Source: Acidobacteriaceae bacterium
Lineage (GTDB): Bacteria; Acidobacteriota; Terriglobia; Terriglobales; Acidobacteriaceae
Reading direction: 5' to 3'
NCBI GenBank assembly: GCA_030038435.1
Contig: JASHOY010000033.1
Span: forward strand, 1-39,224
Length of the DNA stretch: 39,224 nucleotides
Under the pieces are notes generated by a model. That model was not told the origin of the DNA, searched no databases, and worked only from the letters and a program-made list of their open reading frames with translations. The position numbers and the translations under genes were made by a program. Positions 23,769-32,126 of this stretch are shown here, one piece after another (the stretch's first letter is position 1; each line of letters opens with the position of its first letter).

Positions 23769-25010
23769 TCACTCATACCGCAGCGCTTCCGCGGGCAGAA
23801 TCCGCGACGCCGCATACGACGGATACAGCGTCGCCAGCAGCGATATCCCAATCGAAACCGCCGCCACAATCACCCCGTCCAGGGGCCGGATCGCAAACGG
23901 CAGCTTGTCGATCGAATAAACATCGGGCGAAAGTGGAATTCCATAACGGCCGCCCGCCCATGCCCCCAGATACCCCAGCCCCAGCCCCAGCCCCGTGCCC
24001 ACCACGCTGATCAGCAGACCCTGCAGCAGAAAAATCCGCCGCACCTGCCCCGGCTGCACCCCAAAGCTCATCATCACCGCGATATCCCGCGTCTTCTCCA
24101 TCACCATCATGGTCAGCCCGGTCAGGATATTCAGCGCCGCCACCACCACGATCAGCGCAATCACAATGAAGGTCACCGTCTGTTCCAGTTGCAGCGCCTC
24201 AGACAGCGCATGGTTGGTTTCCTTCCAGTTGGTCGTCTGGTAGCCCTTGCCCGCGGCTTTTTCAATGGCCTGCGCAATCTCCGGCGCGCGGTCCGGATCA
24301 TCGACCTTAAAGCTGATCACCGTGATCAGGTCCGGTTCGCCGTACATCCGCTGCGCATCGCTCAACCGCATCATGCCGCCCTGGTCGTCGTACTCATAAA
24401 AGCCGGTGTGATAGGTGCCCGCCAACCGGAACGGCAGCCACTGCGGGATGATCCCGAACGGCGTCATCTCCCCCTGCGGGCTGATCACCTTCACCACGTC
24501 CCCGATCTTGGCGCCGATCGAGTCCGCCAGGTCATTGCCCAGCACAATCGGCGGCGGCGCACCCGTCTCCGCGCCGTTTGCTCGCGGCTCCAATGCCTTC
24601 ACGGCTCCCGGCGTGGCATGGGCAAGCACCGTGCTCACCTTCTCTTCGTATTGGGGCAGAATGCCCAGCACCAGCGCGCCGCCGGGCCGCGCTCCCCGCG
24701 CCACTTCCACCTCTTCCCACAGCTCCGGCGCCGCCGCCACTACGTGCGGCACTTTGCTCACCCGCCGCAGCAACGGCCGCCAGTCTCTGATTCCCAGTCC
24801 GTTGACGGGCATCAACTGCACTTGTCCCGAGGTCTCCACCAGCTTGCCCAGCAGGTCCTGCTGCATGCCCGCGGTAATTGCCAGCGCGATAATCAGCGCC
24901 GCCACTCCTGCGGCCACTCCCACCACGGCGATAGCCGTCACCACGCCCACCACCGCCTGCCGGCGTTTCGCCCTCAGATATCGTGCCGCAACAAAAAGCT
25001 CAAAGCGCAT
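23769..25010 (-). CDS. LolC/LolE-type ABC transporter permease (FtsX/MacB family)
   Basis: 413 residues with the LolC/E plan. An N-terminal signature (RFELFVAARYLRAKRRQ) leads into the first membrane helix (about 20-48). A large periplasmic MacB-PCD domain follows (about 49-270), then three C-terminal FtsX helices (about 272-300, 322-355, 372-400). LolCDE extracts lipoproteins from the inner membrane and hands them to LolA. The ATPase LolD is not adjacent, so this may be a single-permease system with the ATPase elsewhere. MacB-like efflux or an orphan FtsX-type function is an alternative. The start is five bases beyond the stop of the beta-propeller gene, so the two are probably translationally coupled. 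Confidence 0.87.
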   Translation of the reverse strand: MRFELFVAARYLRAKRRQAVVGVVTAIAVVGVAAGVAALIIALAITAGMQQDLLGKLVETSGQVQLMPVNGLGIRDWRPLLRRVSKVPHVVAAAPELWEEVEVARGARPGGALVLGILPQYEEKVSTVLAHATPGAVKALEPRANGAETGAPPPIVLGNDLADSIGAKIGDVVKVISPQGEMTPFGIIPQWLPFRLAGTYHTGFYEYDDQGGMMRLSDAQRMYGEPDLITVISFKVDDPDRAPEIAQAIEKAAGKGYQTTNWKETNHALSEALQLEQTVTFIVIALIVVVAALNILTGLTMMVMEKTRDIAVMMSFGVQPGQVRRIFLLQGLLISVVGTGLGLGLGYLGAWAGGRYGIPLSPDVYSIDKLPFAIRPLDGVIVAAVSIGISLLATLYPSYAASRILPAEALRYE

Positions 25011-25015
25011 CGGCT

Positions 25016-27310
25016 CTACTTCTTCTCGTTACCGTCCTGTTTTGCCTGCGTCTCGAAGACCGACTTCGCCAGTCCCACGTTGTCATAGCGGTCGTAGGCG
25101 CGCACCGTAATCAGGTGCTCGCTCACGTTCGCGTCCAGCGCCGAGGCCGGCACCACAAAGTCATAGTGCTCGTGCTTGGAGTCGGAAAGTCCGCCCACCG
25201 GCGCCACAAACTGCCACGGCCCCGCGTCCACCGAGTAGCTGGCCCGCGCAATCGGCGACGTGGCATCCGTAGCGTCGAAGACCACCCGCACCTGCTCTGC
25301 GCAAGGCGCATGGCTGCACCCCGCGGCCTCGGCCGCCGCCGACACTGCCGAAAGCACCGGCGGTGTGGTATCAATCACGAACCGATCGCTGATCTTGAAT
25401 CCCGTCACCGCCTCTCCCGGCGGTTCCGATGGCGCGTCTGAAGCCACCACCTTAACTCTGTATCCGCCATCGGGAACCTGCGTGGCGTCAAAGCTGTACG
25501 CCGTATCCCGGATGTCCTTCTTCAGCGGCCACCATTGTGTCTCGCCGTCGCCGCGCAGATAGAGCGAATAGCTCATCTTGTCCCCATCTTCATCGTGAGC
25601 CGACCATCGCACTGTCACCGCGGTCCGGTCCTTGATTGCCGAAAGCGGCGAGCTCGAATCGTCGATGGTCACATCGCCCTGCCCCGACGAGGGAAACGAG
25701 ATATTCACCGTCTGCGGACCGCTGCTCACATTCTGCTGGTTCAACCTCGCGCCCGGAACCACCACCAGTTGATCCACGACCGGCGCCGAGCGCACAGGCA
25801 GATAATTCACCCCCACGCTGCCCAGCACGCCGCCCGTTTGCAGCACCGCCTTCCACTGCAGAAACCGCCCCGGCGGCGATGCCACCACGCCGTCTTTCAG
25901 CGCTACCCAATCCGTCCATCCCCGCACCGGCTGGTCAATATTCCCGCTCCGCGTCAGAATCTGGTAATTGGCCGACCCCGGCTCAATCTCCACTCTCCCA
26001 AACCGAGCCACCGCGCCCGCATCCAGCACGTCGCTCGCATACTCGTGCTTCTCCGTCTTTCCCAGCAGAAACACCTTCCCCGTATTGCCCGTCCCAATCA
26101 GCACTTCGCCCTGCGCGCCCGGCCTCTGCGCCACGCAAAGGCCCTGCTGCGCATCCAGGTGCCCGATGTCCGCGTAGCTCCCGTCAGCATGAATCAGGTA
26201 CACATGTCCCTGGTTTCCGCTCACCGCCAGCAATCCATCCGGCCGCATCACCAGCGCATACACCACATCGTCCTTGCTCGACCACAGCGTCCGCGGCGCT
26301 TCTCCCTCGTTCAGCGCATAAATCTCCGTGCCTTCCGGCACCGTCGTGCTCGCATTCGCCGCCTGCATCGATCCCGGCTGCACGATGCTGATGGTCACCG
26401 TCGCCATGCCCTGTACCGGCAGCGGAGGCAGAGGATTGTGCCCCTTCTCACCCACCCCGGCAGCATAGATCGTTCCATCCGGCGTCACCGCCAGCGAGGT
26501 GATCTCCCCCTTCGGCGAATCGAAGATCACATATCCCTTCCCCGCAGGACTGATCCGGTATACCAGCCCCGATCCCGCCGACCCCGCGATCAGGTTGCCC
26601 TTCCCGTCCCACGCCAGGGAGCGGATATGCGCCTCGTCGCTCTTGAAAAATTCCTCTGGCTGAGCCCCCGGCTTCGCAACATCCACGCGGAACACCGCCG
26701 CCGGATCTCCCGTCGCAATATAGAGCCGCCCCTCCTTGTCGAACGTCATATCCCAGATGTAATGCGTCTTCGACTGCTTGTCCGCGCCGCCCTCCGCCGC
26801 CGGCAGCTTCGACATGTCGAAGACCACCGTCGCACTGGCGTCGTCCTGCCTGGCCGTCGCCTCTGGGTTCAGCTTGTACACCTTCCCGCTCGGCATCGTG
26901 GCCACGTACAGCGATCCGTCCGGACCCAGTCGCACCACCTGCGCGCTCACGTCCTTGGTCGAAAACAGCGTAAACGGCTTCTCCCCAGCCTGCGCGCTCA
27001 CCCGCAACACTGTCGCCGGCGCCTGGGTCCCCAAGTACGCGGTGCCGTTCTTGTCCACCGCCACGGACCACACAAACGTCGAAGGCGTAGTCACCAGCGA
27101 AGTCAGCCCCGGCCCTTCGCGCAGATGGCCGTCGCTGGTCAGCGCCACTCCTTCCACGCTGCCCTTTTCCAGTTGATCGAACGTCGATTGCTTCCAGAGA
27201 TGGGTGCCCTGCGCCGTGGCCACTCTTGCGGCCGCAGCCACAACCACCATCAGCACTGTTAAGGCGAATACAGATCGGCAGAAATTTGCCATGCGGCGGG
27301 AATTACACAT
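25016..27310 (-). CDS. Secreted beta-propeller protein with Ig/Fn3-like C-terminal domain
   Basis: 764 residues with an N-terminal signal (FALTVLMVVVAAAARVATAQG). ATG 27310 or the in-frame ATG 27292 could be the start; neither has a strong ribosome site. Residues about 35-430 contain repeating strand motifs of NHL/WD-like propellers (VDKNGTAYLGT, LGPDGSLYVAT, FDKEGRLYIATGDPAAVFRVD, VTPDGTIYAAG). A middle beta region follows, then an Fn3/Ig-like domain (about 575-690: VRWSAHDEDGDKMSYSLYLR, SDAPSEPPG) and a last domain with FDATDATSPIARASYSVD. Catalytic residues are not evident; a binding or surface role is likely. It is immediately followed by the LolC/E-type permease. Confidence 0.82.
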   Translation of the reverse strand: MCNSRRMANFCRSVFALTVLMVVVAAAARVATAQGTHLWKQSTFDQLEKGSVEGVALTSDGHLREGPGLTSLVTTPSTFVWSVAVDKNGTAYLGTQAPATVLRVSAQAGEKPFTLFSTKDVSAQVVRLGPDGSLYVATMPSGKVYKLNPEATARQDDASATVVFDMSKLPAAEGGADKQSKTHYIWDMTFDKEGRLYIATGDPAAVFRVDVAKPGAQPEEFFKSDEAHIRSLAWDGKGNLIAGSAGSGLVYRISPAGKGYVIFDSPKGEITSLAVTPDGTIYAAGVGEKGHNPLPPLPVQGMATVTISIVQPGSMQAANASTTVPEGTEIYALNEGEAPRTLWSSKDDVVYALVMRPDGLLAVSGNQGHVYLIHADGSYADIGHLDAQQGLCVAQRPGAQGEVLIGTGNTGKVFLLGKTEKHEYASDVLDAGAVARFGRVEIEPGSANYQILTRSGNIDQPVRGWTDWVALKDGVVASPPGRFLQWKAVLQTGGVLGSVGVNYLPVRSAPVVDQLVVVPGARLNQQNVSSGPQTVNISFPSSGQGDVTIDDSSSPLSAIKDRTAVTVRWSAHDEDGDKMSYSLYLRGDGETQWWPLKKDIRDTAYSFDATQVPDGGYRVKVVASDAPSEPPGEAVTGFKISDRFVIDTTPPVLSAVSAAAEAAGCSHAPCAEQVRVVFDATDATSPIARASYSVDAGPWQFVAPVGGLSDSKHEHYDFVVPASALDANVSEHLITVRAYDRYDNVGLAKSVFETQAKQDGNEKK

Positions 27311-27505
27311 ACTTCCGTTGAGTCTACTAAAGTTGCCTCGATGGGGCCTATTCTCAATTCAGCGCCTTGCCCGGTTCATGACGGAGATAACGCGGTTCTT
27401 GTTTGAGAGCAAGCCGGATGCGCGAACCGCCCTCACTTCCAATGGCGTCCTCGCCCGCTTCGTTTTGTTTGAGGCCAGGCGCTCGGCGAATTTCCTTCCC
27501 GCATC

Positions 27506-28162
27506 TCAGTGCCCCTGGTCATTTCCCAGCTGATCGCCCGCGAACTGCGGAATCCCGAAATGCCCGCGCAGGTGCAGCAGATCAACCGGGCTCAGGTTTC
27601 CGGCCACGGTCACCAGGGTCAGGCTCTTTGGAGTCTCCGCCAGCACCACCGCGCCGCGCACGTTCACGCCGTCCATCACCATCCACACGTCGGTGGTGCC
27701 GTCATGCACCGGGCCCCCGGCATTGGTCGTCGTCACCAGGTGCTTCCATCCGCGGAGGTGATAGGCAGCGCGGATCGAGTCCACGGCGCTCTCGTCGATC
27801 GCGCCGGCGTCAGCAAAGCGTAGCATGTGTACGCAGATCCCATCCAGCCGGTTAATTGCCTGCCGGGCATCCGCATCCGAATCCGGCAGCAACGCCCCGG
27901 CCGCAATCAGCATCGTCCTGTCCAGCGTGAAGCTCTCTTTCATCGACGCGTGTTGGCTCAGGTACTGCAGTGCCGGAGGGGTCCATTCCAGCACCACGGG
28001 GCCCTGATACACGGGCGGCGCTGTGGCCATCGGCGATGGCGCCGAGCCCGGCTCCTGCGGCGCGCTCTGATCCTGAGACGAGGTTGGCGCCTGGGCGCCG
28101 GCATAGCCGCATGCCAACCCTAAGCACAGCAGCCAACTCCACACTGCAGACTTGGTTTTCAT
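27506..28162 (-). CDS. Secreted DUF4252-like protein
   Basis: 218 residues. The signal peptide (WSWLLCLGLACGYAGAQA) includes a cysteine, but the context is not a strict lipobox. A Gln/Ser/Pro-rich linker follows to about residue 50. The remainder resembles DUF4252: SFTLDRTMLIAAGALL, then DAGAIDESAVDSIRAAY with GWKHLV, then VWMVMDG.NVRGAVVLAETP.SLTLVTVAGNLSP. The family occurs in Bacteroidetes and Acidobacteriota and has no settled function. The gene is divergent from pdaD. The 195-base spacer to the propeller gene (27311-27505) shows nothing I can support. Confidence 0.78.
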   Translation of the reverse strand: MKTKSAVWSWLLCLGLACGYAGAQAPTSSQDQSAPQEPGSAPSPMATAPPVYQGPVVLEWTPPALQYLSQHASMKESFTLDRTMLIAAGALLPDSDADARQAINRLDGICVHMLRFADAGAIDESAVDSIRAAYHLRGWKHLVTTTNAGGPVHDGTTDVWMVMDGVNVRGAVVLAETPKSLTLVTVAGNLSPVDLLHLRGHFGIPQFAGDQLGNDQGH

Positions 28163-28421
28163 CTCTAGTTAAACGCGCTTCGCAAGGGAAAGTTTCGTCT
28201 CCGGACTCCGGAAATCCGCCGCGCACACCCCGCATTATCTCCGCAAAGTTGCCTCCCGTCCTGCCCCGTTCTGCCTCTGTCCCTCCTTGCCCGCCGCCTC
28301 GCAATATAAACAAAAAATGAATTCCTCCCCCGCCCTGTTACTCGCCCGCCGAATGCGATAGACTCTACCGGGAACGTTTTCAAAATCTCTCATCTCAAGC
28401 GCCACGGAGGCTACATCGAAA

Positions 28422-28982
28422 TTGGGCAAGAACATGGTCCCGAAGAAGCTTTTCTTCACCAAGGGGGTGGGCAAACATAAGGATCGGCTGACCTCCTTTG
28501 AGCTCGCCCTCCGGGATGCCGGAATCGCTTCGCAAAACCTGGTGCGCGTCTCATCCATCTTTCCGCCCCAGTGCAAAGTGATTCCCCGCAAGCAGGGCCT
28601 CACCTACCTGAGCGACGGCGAAGTGGTCTTCGCGGTCATCGCCGAGAATTCCACCCGCGAGCCACACCGCCTCATCGCTTCCAGCATCGGCGTCGCCATT
28701 CCCGCCGACCGAAACACCTACGGCTACCTCAGCGAGCACCACAGCTTCGGCGAAACCGAAGAGCAGGCTGGCGAATACGCGGAAGAACTGGCCGCCGAAA
28801 TGCTCGCTACAACCCTCAACGTCGAATTCGATCCCGACAAAAGCTGGGACGAGAAAAAAGAGATCTATCGCTTCTCCAACAAAATCGTCCGCACCAGCAA
28901 CATGACGCAATCCGCCGTGGGCGACCGCTACGGAAAGTGGACCACGGCCATCGCCGCCGCCGTGCTCATTCTCGACACTTAG
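28422..28982 (+). CDS. pdaD: Pyruvoyl-dependent arginine decarboxylase
   Basis: 186 residues. PdaD decarboxylates arginine to agmatine, using a pyruvoyl group made by self-cleavage of the proenzyme. Family blocks are [40 protein letters not shown], and the C-terminal [15 protein letters not shown]. The cleavage site is Ser44-Ser45 in RVSSIFPP (numbered from the TTG start), with Ser45 becoming the pyruvoyl. TTG 28422 is chosen because GGAGG at 28406-28410 is 11 bases away; ATG 28434 would be 23 bases away but remains possible. It precedes aguB and aguA, which complete the route to putrescine. A 297-base spacer with repeats separates it from aguB, so it may be a separate transcription unit. Confidence 0.93.
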   Translation: MGKNMVPKKLFFTKGVGKHKDRLTSFELALRDAGIASQNLVRVSSIFPPQCKVIPRKQGLTYLSDGEVVFAVIAENSTREPHRLIASSIGVAIPADRNTYGYLSEHHSFGETEEQAGEYAEELAAEMLATTLNVEFDPDKSWDEKKEIYRFSNKIVRTSNMTQSAVGDRYGKWTTAIAAAVLILDT

Positions 28983-29043
28983 GTCTTCGGCGACTTACAA
29001 GCTGTCATACCCGGAGACGCACGGGCCTCGATCAGGAGAACAC

Positions 29044-29124
29044 GGTTTCGATCCTGAAAGCGATGAGGGCGGCACGGTCTCGACAGGGCTACCCTATGTC
29101 CGCACGGGGCGCCAGAGGTCTCGA
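29044..29124 (+). repeat. Three copies of GGTYTCGA between pdaD and aguB
   Basis: GGTTTCGA at 29044-29051 and GGTCTCGA at 29076-29083 and 29117-29124, at spacings of 32 and 41 bases. The surrounding 297-base spacer holds no supportable gene. The copies may be binding sites; the last overlaps the inverted repeat at 29115-29136. Confidence 0.3.
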
Positions 29125-29136
29125 TATTGAGACCTC
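29115..29136 (+). promoter_or_regulatory. Perfect inverted repeat upstream of aguB
   Basis: GAGGTCTC (29115-29122) and GAGACCTC (29129-29136) form a perfect 8-bp stem with a 6-base loop. No T-run follows, so an operator or RNA element for aguB/aguA is as likely as a terminator of pdaD. Confidence 0.45.
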
Positions 29137-29279
29137 GGAATTGTAAGGGCCAGATTTATAGCTTTTCGCCACAGGCATGGCCGATAGCCTCACCCGGATC
29201 TGCCGGTTTGGTCCGGGCGGTCGCGGGTTGGGCGTTAGTCTATTTTGCACAGGATTTCAGGAGGGATCGCCGCCGCCCG

Positions 29280-30224
29280 ATGGCAATATCATGTACCTAC
29301 AAAATCGGCCTTGTTCAAATGAGCATGGGCCCCGACCCCGAGGCTAACTTCGCTTCAGCCGTAGATCGCATCCGCCAGGCCGCCAATCAGGGTGCGAATA
29401 TCGTCTGCCTGCCTGAGCTCTTCCGTGCGCAATATTTCTGCCAGCGCGAAGACCTCCGCCTCTTCGATCTTGCCGAGCCCATACCCGGTCCGTCCACCGA
29501 AGAGCTCGCCGCGGTGGCCCGCGAGACCGGCGCCGCCATTGTCGCTTCACTCTTCGAGCGCCGGACCGCTGGCCTTTACCACAACACCGCTGTCACCGTG
29601 GATGCGAGCGGCTCCATTGCCGGCATCTACCGCAAAATGCATATTCCCGACGATCCGCTCTACTACGAAAAGTACTACTTCACTCCCGGCGATCTCGGCT
29701 TTCACGCCACTGACACCAGCTTCGGCCGCATCGGCACTCTCGTCTGCTGGGACCAGTGGTATCCCGAAGGCGCACGCCTCACCGCACTTCAGGGCGCTGA
29801 AGTCCTTTTCTATCCAACGGCCATCGGCTGGCACCCCGCGGAGAAAGACGAATACGGCGCCGCGCAATATGACGCCTGGCAGACCATCCAGCGCGCCCAC
29901 GCCATCGCCAACGGCGTTTATGTCGCCGCCGTCAACCGCGTCGGCCACGAACAGGGCGACGTTCTGGGCAATCGCGCCCCCGGCCCGGGGCTTGAATTCT
30001 GGGGCGGCAGCTTCGTCGCCGACCCTTTCGGCCGCATCATCGCCAAGGCCGCGCACTATGCCGAAGAGATTCTCATCGCTAAAATCGATCTCGAACTGCT
30101 TGAAGACACGCGCCGCAACTGGCCGTTCCTGCGTGACCGCCGCATCGACGCATACGCCCCCATCACCCGCCGCTTCATCGATCCGCAACAGCATCGTGAG
30201 CACAAGCCGGAATCAAAATCATGA
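29280..30224 (+). CDS. aguB: N-carbamoylputrescine amidohydrolase
   Basis: 314 residues of the nitrilase/CN-hydrolase superfamily. It converts N-carbamoylputrescine to putrescine, CO2 and ammonia in the cytoplasm. The Glu-Lys-Cys triad is visible: Glu46 in CLPELF, Lys119 in GIYRKMHIPDD, and Cys156 in LVCWDQWYPE, the last two being characteristic of AguB. ATG 29280 starts the conserved TYKIGLVQM strand. AGGAGGG at 29259-29265 is somewhat distant (14 bases), but no closer in-frame start exists, and the upstream extension to 29127 is not family-like. The stop overlaps the aguA start by four bases (ATGA), indicating translational coupling with the enzyme of the preceding step. Confidence 0.95.
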   Translation: MAISCTYKIGLVQMSMGPDPEANFASAVDRIRQAANQGANIVCLPELFRAQYFCQREDLRLFDLAEPIPGPSTEELAAVARETGAAIVASLFERRTAGLYHNTAVTVDASGSIAGIYRKMHIPDDPLYYEKYYFTPGDLGFHATDTSFGRIGTLVCWDQWYPEGARLTALQGAEVLFYPTAIGWHPAEKDEYGAAQYDAWQTIQRAHAIANGVYVAAVNRVGHEQGDVLGNRAPGPGLEFWGGSFVADPFGRIIAKAAHYAEEILIAKIDLELLEDTRRNWPFLRDRRIDAYAPITRRFIDPQQHREHKPESKS

Positions 30225-31318
30225 GCTCAGTCCCGCCCGCAAAAACCCCGCGCGAGCTGGGCTACCGCATGCCCGCAGAATGGGAACCGCACCACGCCAC
30301 CTGGCTCGCCTGGCCCCACAACCCCGAAGACTGGCCCGGGAAATTCCCGTCCATCCCCTGGCTCTACGCGGAAATCGTCCGCCTCCTCGCCGCCCGCGAG
30401 CACGTCGAGCTCATCGTCGAAAACGCCGCCGCACAGCGACGCGTCACCGGCATGTTGCGCCGCGCCGCTGTCAGTCTCGACCGCATTCGCTTTCATCAAT
30501 GGCCCACCAACCGCGGCTGGACCCGCGATTCCGGCCCCATCTTTGTTCGCAACGCCCAAGGCCAGGTAGGCCTCACCAACTGGCGCTTCAATGGCTGGGC
30601 CAAATATCCCGACTGGCCACTCGACAATCAGTTGCCCGCCCGCGTCGGGGTACTCCTCGGCCTTCCCGCGTGGCAACCATCCGTCCAAAGCCAGGACGGC
30701 GCGAAGCACCTCGTGCTCGAAGGCGGCTCCATCGACACCGACGGCGCCGGCTCATTGCTCACCACAGAAGAGTGCCTGCTCAGCGATGTCCAGCAGCGCA
30801 ATCCCGGCGTCGGCCGCGAACATCTCGAGCGCGCTTTTAGTGATTTCCTCGGCATCGATCAGGTCCTCTGGCTCAACCGCGGCATTGCCGGCGACGACAC
30901 CCACGGCCACATCGATGACATTGCCCGCTTCGCCGCGCCCGACCTCATCATCGCCGCCGTCGAACCAGACACTAGCGATCCGAACTACGTCCCGCTTGCC
31001 GAAAATCTTGGACGCCTCAAATCTGCGCGCACTCCGGCCGGCAAGCAATTCACCATCGTCGAGCTGCCCATGCCGCGCCCCATCGTCTTCCGCAATCAGC
31101 GCGTTCCCGCCAGCTATGCCAACTTTTACCTTGCCAACGGCGTCGTGCTTGTCCCTACTTTCCACGACCGCAACGACCGCACCGCCCTCAACATCCTCGC
31201 CGAAGTCTTCCCCGATCGCGATGTCATCGGCGTACACAGCGTCGATCTTATCTGGGGCCTCGGCGCTCTCCACTGCATGACCCAGCAGCAGCCCGCGGAG
31301 ATCACCAATAGCCTATAA
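30221..31318 (+). CDS. aguA: Agmatine deiminase
   Basis: 365 residues of the Porphyromonas-type peptidylarginine deiminase family. It hydrolyses agmatine to N-carbamoylputrescine and ammonia. Signatures are MPAEWEPHHATWLAWPHN near the N-terminus, NRGWTRDSGPIF, LEGGSIDTDGAG, DDTHGHIDDIARF, and the catalytic Cys352 in ALHCMTQQQP close to the C-terminus. Length is normal for the family. With pdaD and aguB it gives arginine to agmatine to N-carbamoylputrescine to putrescine. The start overlaps the aguB stop (ATGA). Confidence 0.96.
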   Translation: MSSVPPAKTPRELGYRMPAEWEPHHATWLAWPHNPEDWPGKFPSIPWLYAEIVRLLAAREHVELIVENAAAQRRVTGMLRRAAVSLDRIRFHQWPTNRGWTRDSGPIFVRNAQGQVGLTNWRFNGWAKYPDWPLDNQLPARVGVLLGLPAWQPSVQSQDGAKHLVLEGGSIDTDGAGSLLTTEECLLSDVQQRNPGVGREHLERAFSDFLGIDQVLWLNRGIAGDDTHGHIDDIARFAAPDLIIAAVEPDTSDPNYVPLAENLGRLKSARTPAGKQFTIVELPMPRPIVFRNQRVPASYANFYLANGVVLVPTFHDRNDRTALNILAEVFPDRDVIGVHSVDLIWGLGALHCMTQQQPAEITNSL

Positions 31319-31319
31319 T
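31314..31319 (+). promoter_or_regulatory. Possible -10 box overlapping the aguA stop
   Basis: A perfect TATAAT spans the aguA stop codon and lies 22 bases before the small gene at 31342. No good -35 is visible. It may let the PIN pair be expressed apart from aguBA. Confidence 0.3.
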
Positions 31320-31341
31320 CGATTGTCCGGGAGAATTTCCA

Positions 31342-31623
31342 GTGATCGATGCAGCTCAGGCGAGGGGAAAGGCTCAGGAGTATCTGCAGCAGTTTATTCC
31401 TGATTTCGCCGCTCTGGACCCCAAGGTGGACGAGATCACACTTGCCCCCAACAGCTCCACTTGGACCATTGGTTTGTATGCGTACACCGGTGATCAGTCT
31501 CAAGCGGCCACTCTGGCTGAGCTTCTTAAATTCCGGCGAATCCGGAAGGTAGTGGTGATTTCCGCTGAAGATGGTTCGCTTCTTGGCATCAGCAATCCTG
31601 CTCCCGCCGCGTTGGCGTCATGA
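31342..31623 (+). CDS. Small PepSY-like protein overlapping a PIN-domain gene
   Basis: 93 residues from a GTG start, with GGGAGA ahead of it. The pattern is an N-terminal helix (AQARGKAQEYLQQFIPDF), then strands (KVDEITLAP, STWTIGLYAYTG), a helix (AATLAELLKF), and a final strand RKVVVISAEDGSLLGI. This resembles a PepSY-type alpha/beta fold, but I cannot name the family. There is no signal peptide. The stop overlaps the start of the PIN gene by four bases (ATGA), so the two are co-translated. By position it would be the antitoxin if the pair is a toxin-antitoxin system, though it has no recognisable DNA-binding motif. Confidence 0.72.
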   Translation: MIDAAQARGKAQEYLQQFIPDFAALDPKVDEITLAPNSSTWTIGLYAYTGDQSQAATLAELLKFRRIRKVVVISAEDGSLLGISNPAPAALAS

Positions 31624-32126
31624 CGAAAGAGGAGCAACTGTTCTCCCAGCATCGAGGCGGAACGCTGCTTCTGGATTCGAATTTGTTGTTGCTGTTTCTA
31701 GCCGGCAATCTCGGTTCCGATTTTCTCCAGCGATTCCCGAGAGTCAGGGAATACGACTTCGATGATTACGAACTCCTGAGACAGACTCTCAAACAATTCA
31801 AGACCATTCTGACCACGCCTCACGTGCTCACCGAAATCACCAACCTTGCAAATAAGCTGTCCGGTGCAGATCGGGTCGAGTGGTCTGAATATCTGGTCAG
31901 ATTCATCACTTCAGATGCCGTTCAGGAGAAGTGGATTGCTGCGCGTGAACTCGCCCTGGCGGGGGAGTTTATCGAGTTCGGAATCACCGATAGCGCGATC
32001 GGCGCCATCGCTTCGGAAGCCCTCGTCCTTACCGATGATTTTCCGCTCTCGGGAAACCTGAGGAGCCGAGGATTTGACGTGTGGAATTTCAAAGAATTGC
32101 GCTCAATCTGGGATGGAATCTATTGA
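31620..32126 (+). CDS. PIN-domain protein (putative ribonuclease)
   Basis: 168 residues. PIN domains are metal-dependent ribonucleases, and VapC toxins belong here. The acidic residues are in order: Asp19 in LLLDSNLLL, Glu72 in HVLTEITNLAN, Asp124 in GITDSAIGA, and Asp139/Asp140 in VLTDDFPL. The protein is longer than typical VapC (about 130 residues), with a helical insertion between Asp19 and Glu72. It is coupled to the small upstream gene. It lies directly before tadA, but that adjacency may be incidental. A toxin role is inference; PIN proteins also act in RNA processing. Confidence 0.8.
   Translation: MTKEEQLFSQHRGGTLLLDSNLLLLFLAGNLGSDFLQRFPRVREYDFDDYELLRQTLKQFKTILTTPHVLTEITNLANKLSGADRVEWSEYLVRFITSDAVQEKWIAARELALAGEFIEFGITDSAIGAIASEALVLTDDFPLSGNLRSRGFDVWNFKELRSIWDGIY

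Noticed and set aside
25535-27262. Plus-strand frame of 575 codons opposite the propeller gene
   Set aside because: Arg/His/Pro-rich antisense translation typical of high-GC shadows; the minus strand has a signal peptide and propeller motifs.
28370-28385. Possible LacI-type operator (GGGAACGTTTTCA) upstream of pdaD
   Set aside because: Two fixed positions of the consensus do not match, so only one half-site is convincing.
29127-29279. N-terminal extension of aguB
   Set aside because: The extra 51 residues are unlike the nitrilase family, which begins at the strand TYKIGLVQM.
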